Part shown: positions 54,600 to 64,000 of the stretch, in pieces
Layout of the letters: every line of letters starts with the position of its first letter
Numbering within the stretch: the stretch's first letter is position 1
Assembly (NCBI GenBank): GCA_033439795.1
Contig: JAUTDP010000011.1
Span: 620,001 to 684,000, forward strand
Reading direction: 5' to 3'
DNA length: 64,000 nucleotides
From: Sordaria brevicollis
Lineage: Eukaryota; Ascomycota; Sordariomycetes; Sordariales; Sordariaceae
Made by a program: the position numbers and the translations under genes
The notes under the pieces: generated by a model
Told to the model about the DNA's origin: nothing
The model's database searches: none
What the model saw: the letters and a program-made list of their open reading frames with translations, nothing else

Positions 54600-56805
54600 A
54601 TGTTCGAAAAGCCGAATTTCTTTGAGAGTGGCTTCCCTGACGATGACTTAGTGAGGACTATATCACCCCGATCAACGTCATGCGAGAGTGAGTCCTGGGG
54701 AGCACTCAAACCTACCACGGTGCTCCTCTCCAGCGATCATGAAAAGGTTACGGGATTGTGCCGCTTTTGTTCCAGCATTCCAGCTGAGTTTTGGATTCAC
54801 GAACCTGAGCACGGCGAGGGAGTGGGCATCGATCTACAGACGTGGGAGGAAACATGCGCGGAAGCACGAAATGGCTGTTGTTTCTGCCGAGCGATCATTG
54901 GAAACTGGCTCGAAAGACTTCAAGATTTCGTCGATGCTAGGTTTCTGGCCCGTGTAGGCCAGGGAAGAGGCAAAATGGTCAAGTATAGGAATGCGGAGTT
55001 TGAGACTAGGCACACGATAACCAGGAAATTTGGAAGTAAACAGTTGGGCATAATGAACCTATATATATCTCCCTCTTCGTGGCGTAAGTTACTTCCTTTC
55101 GCCTGTAACGTGCACAAATGGTCGACCTGTTTCATTGACATTCTACTTTCGGTATACAGCAGGCTCCCGCTCTCGTCATGTAGCCCAAAAGGGTGATCTT
55201 TCACTCATGCGAGATTGGCTCGAAAATTGTCGACTAAATCACAGTCGCTGTAATAGCATCGCCACCGGCTTTCTACCAACCAGATTGCTAGATCTTGAGG
55301 CGTTTAACGGACCGTCGACTGATCTGAAAGACGACATCAAGCTAGTACACTCGGCCTCGTTTCACTCCTGCTTGTACGATACAACATCAGTTCCGCGCTA
55401 TATCACTTTGAGTCACTGCTGGGGACCACCTGGAAAGCGCCCGGTTGTTACGTACCATGACAATCTAGCGGCTAGGATGGAAAGGATATCCTTTTCAGAT
55501 CTTCCTAGGACGTTCCAAGACACGGTTGTCTTGACTAGAAAGTTGGGACAACGATATCTCTGGATTGACTCACTGTGCATCATCCAAGACGACGCAGAAG
55601 ATTGGGCAAACGAAGCGTCAAAGATGGCAAAAGTATATGAGCAATCTTACTTTACGATTGCCGCTCTTAGCTCGGCGGATAGCAGTGAAGGACTGCAAGT
55701 GTACGGAGACGAGACGTCAAAACGTGGATCAGACGAGGACATGACTTTCGACCTCGGAGTGAATGACGGCAAGGGCGGGTTGTTCACCGTCCGCATTTTC
55801 ACCGAAGAGCAAAGTTCGTGGGACCAACACTACTACTGCGACCTTCTCAGCAGGCGGGCATGGGTGCTCCAAGAGAAAGAGCTCTCAACCAGAAGCATCC
55901 ACTTTGGCTTCGCCTGCTTGCTGTGGGAGTGCCGCGAGCTCAAGGGCAGTTCTACACTGCCTTGGTGTAATGACTTGGCCTGGGACGCGGACACGGATGC
56001 GGAGCGTACATGGCTCGAAAACCAGCCGGAAGACTTTGCCGTATACTATACCATGAAGTTTCGGTGGTTTAGAATATCCTCAGAATACTCCGGTCGATTT
56101 TTGACTCATGTGACCGACACGCTACCTGCCCTATCCGGTATTGCGCAATCATTTCAGAAGTACTTTCCAGAGGACAAGTATATTGCCGGAATATGGAGCT
56201 CTCATCTGCCTCTAGCATTGCTCTGGGAACAAGGTCATCGACGAAATGTCATAAATCAGCGCACCAAAGAGTACATTGCACCCAGTTGGTCTTGGACATC
56301 ATCCCCTTGTCAAATATACTATCCCCTACGGCAATTTCACGACATCTTCCAGAGGATGGCATGCAAAAAGCCAGACAGATTTCGAGAAAATCTAGAGGTT
56401 ACGGACATAAAGGGAGAACCCAAGCACAATGACCCGTACGGTGCCCTCAAGGAGGGCGCTTCTTTGGAGCTAGGCGGTGCGCTCCTGTTTGAACTAGACC
56501 CTGATCTAGAGCGTTTCGCCGACATATCTGAACACAATAGGGGATTCTATCCGATTCGCAAAAACGGCGTCGAGGTTGGCACCTTCCATCAAGATGCACA
56601 TGTATCCAGTCCCTTTCAGGACAAGTTAGTCTGCCTGGGGGTTTGCACCGATATGGAGCGCAGCGGCAAAGAAACCGTCAGCGGCCTTATTCTTAAGGAA
56701 CACATTCGCGATGGAAGTCCGGCGTACAGCAGGGTTGGAACTTTTTTCCCCCTGAGCCCTTCGTTGTGGGACGATTCAGAGCCGCGCCATATAACTCTGA
56801 TCTGA
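54600..56805 (+). CDS. HET-domain protein, third member with the double-CxxC module
   Basis: Exons 54600-55083 and 55160-56805 (76-nt intron) give 709 aa. N-terminal cysteine pairs are C54-x2-C57 and C93-x2-C96. The phase-1 intron again follows a Trp codon. The HET domain has LSHCWG (245-250), LWIDSLCIIQDD (295-306) and RAWVLQEKELSTR. The shared middle block is EYIAPSWSWTS, and the end reads YSRVGTFFPLSPSLWDDSEPRHITLI. The intron acceptor is a CAGCAG tandem (starts 55160 or 55163), giving WPGS or WRS. The first 50 residues are an acidic/Ser extension not present in the other two proteins. Presumably a vegetative-incompatibility effector, though no partner gene is recognisable next to it. Codon usage is more balanced than in the two HET genes near het-c. 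Confidence 0.9.
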
Positions 56806-58242
56806 AGGGGGTTATTGGACTGATTACACAATAGCAGATTGGTTATATACATTTTCCTTGGTCAAATTGCCAAATACAGCCACGCTTCCTACGCGAAAAG
56901 TATCACAGGACTTTGGCGTTGAGAATCCAAATCCACCAACCCCAATGAGATTATTGCCGATGTGCCCAGAGACATCACACCTCGACATTTTCTGAAATTG
57001 CTAACTGTGGTATACGTCAACCTACTTACTTACTAATCTTCAGAAGAGCCTCAACCGTAAGCATAACCTCAAGTTCTCATATTTACCAGTTATCCCAAAA
57101 CCACGTATGATTTTCGAACTCATTATTAGCGAATGAATGCCTTGTCTCTCTCAAGGATATCGGTTCTTGTGATAGGGCTGTATGTTTATGTTGGCTCAGT
57201 AGATGTTTATGTCGAAGTGTCTCTGTTACTGATCAACAAGTTTGTGTCTTGAAAGCTCGAAGGTGGTGACAGGTGCGAGTCCCTGGAAAAATCTGTACAG
57301 AATATCTTCCTGGGTGTGTTTGAGAAAGCTTGCGAGGACTATCTATGGAGTATAAGAAGGATCAGCAAGGGTAAAGCAGAGAATGGAAGGGAAGTGGCTT
57401 GAGAAGGCTATTTGAGCTTGATGGCGTTGGAATTGACACGACAACTGGGATCTCATCATCTCCGTGGCGGTCATGAGGGGGGATTTTCTTCTGAGCTTCT
57501 GGTGTTATGGTTCTGTTCAGGTGCGTATTTGCTTCCACGGTTCGATAATATTGTTATGACTCCCCATGGACAAAGGGATGGAAAATGAAGAGTTGTTGAC
57601 GAAAGAAAAGAGGCAGAGACTTTGGTTGTCGTTGACCTTCACCTGGGTTGATAGGAAACATCATCTGCCAGGTCTGTTAGCTCAGGACCTTTGGTTGACT
57701 GGTACACACACTCTCAACACAACGAATTCGGGAGTAACAAACCCCAAGATATCTAATTAGCTCTGGGAAAACATGTTGAACTTGATATTAATCCCAAAGC
57801 TATTAGTGCAGTACATCAGGGCCCAATAGGGAAAGTATATGTCAGCGTTATCACGGTCTGCGGCTAACTGATGGAAGACCATTCCTGACCGTGCTAATAC
57901 AGTATGGATGTCCCATTGCTGCACGTTGACACTGTACCAGGATGCAGCTGGGGAAAACAGACGGGTGCTCTCCCAATTGACGTCGTTTGCCCTAACACGA
58001 CGTTCTTCAGCGGGTCGCTCAGGTTGCTGTTAGGGTAGAGCCAGCCAATACAGCGAAATCTAGTTGCACGCACTATCAGATCTGGGGTCTATCACAACCA
58101 CAACGACAAGGGCAGGGGAGCATCACGACAACAACAACGCCGACTGGGCATCCATTCGCATTGGCTTTCTCTCCCACACCACCACAACAACAAACAACGG
58201 CTCCCCAGCAATGCGCCCCAGCGGTGCCCTAACACCAACAAC
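56806..58242. other. Intergenic region, promoter of ro-3
   Basis: 1.4 kb between the stop of the HET gene and the ATG of the dynactin gene, both on the + strand. The last 250 bases are rich in CAA/CAC and lead into CAACATGTCC. No RNA gene or open frame of note. Confidence 0.5.
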
Positions 58243-61200
58243 ATGTCCGAGCTAGGAGTAGCAGTAGGACAAAAGATCGAACTGGCCGATGGGTCCGGGA
58301 GGACGGCGTTTGTCCGCTATGTCGGCGAGACGGCCTTCGCGCCCGGCACCTGGGTCGGCATCGAGCTCGACGAGCCCTCGGGCAAGAACGACGGCAGCGT
58401 CCAGGGCGAGCGCTACTTCAACTGCGAGATGGGCTACGGCATGTTTGTGAGGCCGACCACGTTCAATGTCATCGCCCAGCCCCCACCGCCATCGAGGCCG
58501 GCCTCGTCCAATTTCAAGAGGTCTGTCAACACCAGGCCCACGAGCCTCAGCTCGTCTACCACGCGGAGGCCCGCTCCTGCAGACACCGGTCTGGCAAAGA
58601 GGATGAGCTTGAATGCGCCGAGCCCTAGTCCGGGTCCGCGCCCAAACCGTACCTCGAGCACGAGCGTCGCGAGGGTCAGTACAGTAACCTCTTTTCTCCG
58701 TTTGCTAGGAGACTGCTTACAGCTGCTGACACGGGGAATCCCTTACACAGTCTCCTACGAGGTCACCTACGAAACAGCTCGCCACAACTTCATCAAGCGG
58801 TAACCCTTCACGCAGCGGAACACCATCCACAACCACCAAGCCAGCCGGAGCCACCACCCGAACACGTCCCTCTCTTAGTACGAGCCGACCCTCGATGGGG
58901 CCACCGCCAACTCCGAGCACACGAACAACTAGGAACGTCTCCGTATCATCTGTCGGCACCAGACCCTCGATAGGCGGCGCCACAAGGACGGTGGGCGGTA
59001 GGGCATCCATATCCGCAAGGTCGTCTACGAACCGCCTCGGCGATCCCAGAGAATCCACCGGCTCGGTGTCGTCGATAGGGGGGAAGTCCGGTGCAAAGAG
59101 GGGTAGCGCCTCACCTCGCAGTAGTGATGAAGACCTGTCGACCTCTCCGATGCCCACTAGTCCTGTTCTTCAGAAGACGGCCGTTTTGGAAAAGCTCACC
59201 GCCCCGGGTGCTGGAAACAATGGCGGCGGCGGCGGCGGTGGCGGAACTTCACCCGGCGCGACTTCGCCGAACCTCAAGGCGAGCACGATAACACCGAGAT
59301 CGTCGATTACGAACACGGCGACTATGAACAAGGAGATTGAAGACCTAAAGGCGAAGTTAAAGGTGTTGGAGAAGAAACGCATGGAGGATCGAGAGAAGAT
59401 GAATAGTCTGGAGAAGGTCAAGGCCGAGCGCGACAAGTTTGAGAGGATTATTCAGACTTTGCAGATCAAGTACCAGCCGCAACAGCAGGAAATTCAGGAC
59501 CTGAAACGACAGCTGAAGGAGGCGGAAACGAGACTTTACAATGTCGAGGAGATGCAGGCAGAGCATGACACAGCCATGGAGCTTGCCACGCTCGACAGAG
59601 AGATGGCCGAGGAGACAGCTGAGGTGCTCAAGGTGGAATTGGATGCCCTCAAGCAGAAGAACGAAGAACTCGAGCTTGAAGTTGAAGTGCTTCGTGAAGA
59701 GAACTCGGAGTTTACGAATGGCATGTCACCCGAGGAACGGGCGAGCACTGGTTGGCTACAGATGGAGAGGAATAATGAGCGTTTGCGCGAGGCTCTGATC
59801 CGTCTACGTGACATTACACAGCAACAGGAGGAGGAGCTGAGAGATCAGATCAAGAGCATGGAGGAGGATCTGCGAGAATTCGAGACCATCAAGGAGCAAC
59901 ATACAACCGCCAAGGAGAAGTTGGCGCAGACGGAAGCGATCGTCGAGGACCTCAGAGAGCAGCTTAACAACGCTCTTGGGGCCGAGGAGATCATCGAGTC
60001 GCTTACTGAGCAGACCATGAACCAGTCCGAGGAGATCAAGGAGCTCCGGGCCGTCATTGATGACCTGGAGAGTCTGAAGGAGATTAACGACGAGCTGGAG
60101 ATTAACCACGTTCAGAATGAAAAGGAGATGCAGGAGGAAATCGACTTGAAGGACTCCATCATTGCCGAGCAGTTCCGCCAGGCCAATCTGCAGAGGGAGA
60201 GCTTGGAAGATATGGAGTACACGCTTTCCAGGTTCAGGGAATTGGTCACGAGTTTGCAGAGCGATTTGGAGGATATGCGTGCTTCGCATGCTGTCACTGA
60301 GAACGAGTCTGAGCAGCTCAACAGCCGCTCGCGTGCCATGTTGGATCTCAACATGAAACTACAGATCTCGGCTTCCAAGGCTCAAGTCAAGACCATCGAT
60401 CTCGAGTTGCGGCGCATGGAGGCCCAGGAGGCTGAGCAACATTTGGAGATTGTCAAGCTGTTCTTGCCAGATACTTACCAGTCTGACCGTGACTCCGTCT
60501 TGGCTCTACTCAGATTCAAGCGTTTGGCTTTCAAGGCCAACTTGTTGAACGGCTTCATCAAGGAGCGTGTCAATGGCCAGCCCCACCCAGGTCACGAAGA
60601 CGACATCTTTGACGGGTGCGACGCTATTGACAAGCTCACCTGGGTGTCAGCCATGTGCGACCGGTTCGTCAATGCCATCAGCCACTGCTCTCTCGAGCAG
60701 TTCTCCAGGTACGAGGGTGCCTTGTACGAGCTGGAGCCCGTTGAGCGTGCCCTTAACGGATGGATTGACGGCTTGAGGCGTGATGATCTCAAGGAGAAGC
60801 AGTGTGCGGACGAACTCAAGCGCACGATTGCTCTCATGACCCATCTCAGCGAGGTCCACATCTCTAACGACCTTGAGAGCTTCGCTGATGATGTTCACAT
60901 GAGGGCCTTGCTCATGCAGAGCCACCTCGAGTCGGCTGCAAACTGCTTCAACTCGCTCAAGGGCATGGTCCAGCGTGTCATTCCCCCCAGCGGCGAAGAA
61001 GACGAGCTTGCTCAGTACTTCTCCAAGCGTGCCGAGGCCGTTGTCTCCCAGACTCGCAGCGCCAAGGTCATTGCCGGCAAGACCGTCCGCGCGCTTGAAG
61101 ACCTCAAGACTCGTTCCCTCTCCCTCACGCCGGATACGCTCGAGGCCTTCGAGCAGTCTGAAGCCGCCACGCGCGACCTGGCCAACATGGCTCGCCAGAT

Positions 61201-62455
61201 CGGCCTCGACTTGCACGCCTTCCTCCACGAAGAAGGCCGCACCGAGCCCTACAACTACATGGAAGTACAATCTTGCATCCAACGCTCGGCACAAGCATCT
61301 TCCCCCACGGCCTCCTCTCCCGAGTCCGATCTCTTCAACACCTACCTCTCCCACCTCCGCAACGCCACATCGACCATCTCCGACCTCGCCTCCCTGGCCT
61401 CCGACCTCGCCCAAACGCAAGAATTCGACCGCACCCCAGCGCCCTGGATCCTGCGCTCCGCCGAGCTCAAAGCCGCCAAGACGGTCGCACCCGACATCGA
61501 CGACGAGCTCCGTCGCCTCCGGGACGACATCGCCGAAGCGCGACGCTCCATTGCCGTCCGCGAGGAAATGCTTTCCACGGCCCAAGTCAAGATCGAAACG
61601 CTCGAATCGCGCATGCGCGACGCCAACGCCAAGGCAGCGCGCATCGTCGATCTCGAAGCGGACCTCCAAGCCGCCAAGAAGGAAGCTCAGCAATTACAAG
61701 AAGACATGGAGAAACAAGATCGCGAACTCAAAGCTCTTGAGAGTGACAGAGATAAGTGGAAGAAAATCGCTTCTGATTCGTCCCGCGTTGTTGTCTCGGG
61801 TGATGGTTCTGGTGTGGGCGGTGATAACAAGGCCAATGCCGAGCGAGCGGTCGCTACGGCGAGGGAGATGGATGCGCTTAAGAAGGAGATTGAAGCGCTT
61901 CAGGCTGCTGTTAGGTACCTGCGTGAGGATTCTCGCAGGGCTAGGTTGAAGGAGCAAGGGGATTATGAGTGGTTAGCTGAACCGTTGACTAAGAAGAAGC
62001 CGGCGGTTCAAGAGCAGAGGAAGGCGCTTGTCCGCAAGGAAGGTAAAGCGGTGTTGGCGGAGATGGTCAAGCTTGTGGGAAGCGCAAAGGTGTTTGATTT
62101 GGGCAGCTTGCCCGAGAAGGCGGAGGATAGGTTGAAGTGGAGGCCGGCGAAGAGCACGCCGGGGTGGTGGGTTGCTAAGCAGGTGGAGGATTGGGAGGCG
62201 CTTAAGGAGTGGGAGGGGAGTGTGAAGGGACGGGTTAGGGAGGTTGCTGGGTTGGGACCGGCGGGAAGTGGTAAGAAGGAGGGCGAGGAAGAGAAGAGGA
62301 GGGTGATGGTGAGGAGGACGGCGGCGGCGAAGTTGCAGATTAAGTTGCCTGGTATGGAAGGGAAGGGTGGTTATGGGGGAGGGGCAAGAAGGGTGCAGAT
62401 TGTGGGGAGTAGAGAGTGGGAGGGGTTGCAGGGACGGTTGGCTGCTGTTGTATGA
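58243..62455 (+). CDS. ro-3: Dynactin p150-Glued subunit
   Basis: Exons 58243-58674 and 58751-62455 (76-nt phase-0 intron) give 1378 aa. The N-terminal CAP-Gly domain (residues about 22-75) has GTWVGIELDEPSGKNDGSVQGERYF and the GKNDG loop that binds EB1/tubulin C-termini. A Ser/Thr/Pro/Arg-rich basic region (80-330) with a Gly tract follows. A long coiled coil (about 335-600; EIEDLKAKLKVLEKKRME, QQQEIQDLKRQLKEAETRL) binds the dynein intermediate chain in the family. The conserved central dynactin domain (about 680-1000) has HPGHEDDIFDGCDAIDKLTW and CSLEQFSRYEGALYELEPVE. A second coiled coil lies at about 1040-1150, then a basic C-terminus. The protein acts in dynein-driven nuclear and vesicle transport; ropy mutants have curled hyphae. 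Position near het-c and pyr-4 agrees with the genetic map of linkage group II. Confidence 0.95.

Positions 62456-64000
<1,545 letters not shown>

Overview
The window is nuclear DNA of a filamentous ascomycete, almost certainly Neurospora or a close Sordariaceae relative. The evidence is a run of genes that classical Neurospora genetics places on the left arm of linkage group II: pyr-4 (OMP decarboxylase), het-c (heterokaryon incompatibility) and ro-3 (p150-Glued dynactin). Introns are short (47-135 nt) with GTRNGT donors and CTAAC-like branch sites, intergenic gaps are long, and there is no operon structure. I see no viral, bacterial or intact transposon sequence and no AT-rich, RIP-like block.

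Layout. 1-7.27 kb: no convincing gene. 7.3-8.5 kb: pyr-4 (+). 9.5-12.8 kb: Zn2Cys6 transcription factor (+), followed by a repeat-bearing gap. 14.1-16.4 kb: conserved-looking fungal protein of unknown function (-). 19.7-21.7 kb: RBM39/Rsd1-type splicing factor (-), with a probable 3' UTR intron. 22.8-23.9 kb: sphingolipid fatty-acid 2-hydroxylase (-). 25.8-28.7 kb: het-c (+). 29.2-34.9 kb: two convergent HET-domain genes, the first a good pin-c candidate. 35.2 and 36.2 kb: two intron-containing tRNA-Gln(CTG) genes (-). 36.9-39.0 kb: PP2C phosphatase (-). 40.3-42.5 kb: BTB/POZ protein (+). 42.6-43.9 and 44.7-46.9 kb: divergent iron permease and multicopper ferroxidase sharing one promoter. 47.5-49.2 kb: PLP-dependent aminotransferase (-). 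52.0-53.0 kb: vWA-domain gene with a one-base frameshift (+). 54.6-56.8 kb: third HET-domain gene (+). 58.2-62.5 kb: ro-3 (+). 63.2 kb to the end: 5' part of RVB1 (+).

How the genes work together. The HET-C signal-peptide glycoprotein and the neighbouring HET-domain genes form an allorecognition block; the third HET gene, about 20 kb away, has the same architecture. The permease/ferroxidase pair is a complete reductive iron-uptake module, with a perfect GATA-repressor-type site (ATCTGATAA) in the shared promoter. The rest are housekeeping genes interspersed with lineage-specific ones.

Exon structures were derived by hand from splice signals and reading-frame continuity and were not checked by alignment or RNA data. 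Points worth a second look: a GC-AG intron inside the zinc-cluster codons of the transcription factor, a 3' UTR intron in a splicing-factor gene, a shared N-terminal double CxxC module in all three HET proteins, the G-run frameshift in the vWA gene, and strong alternating C-rich/G-rich strand skew inside single exons of several accessory genes.
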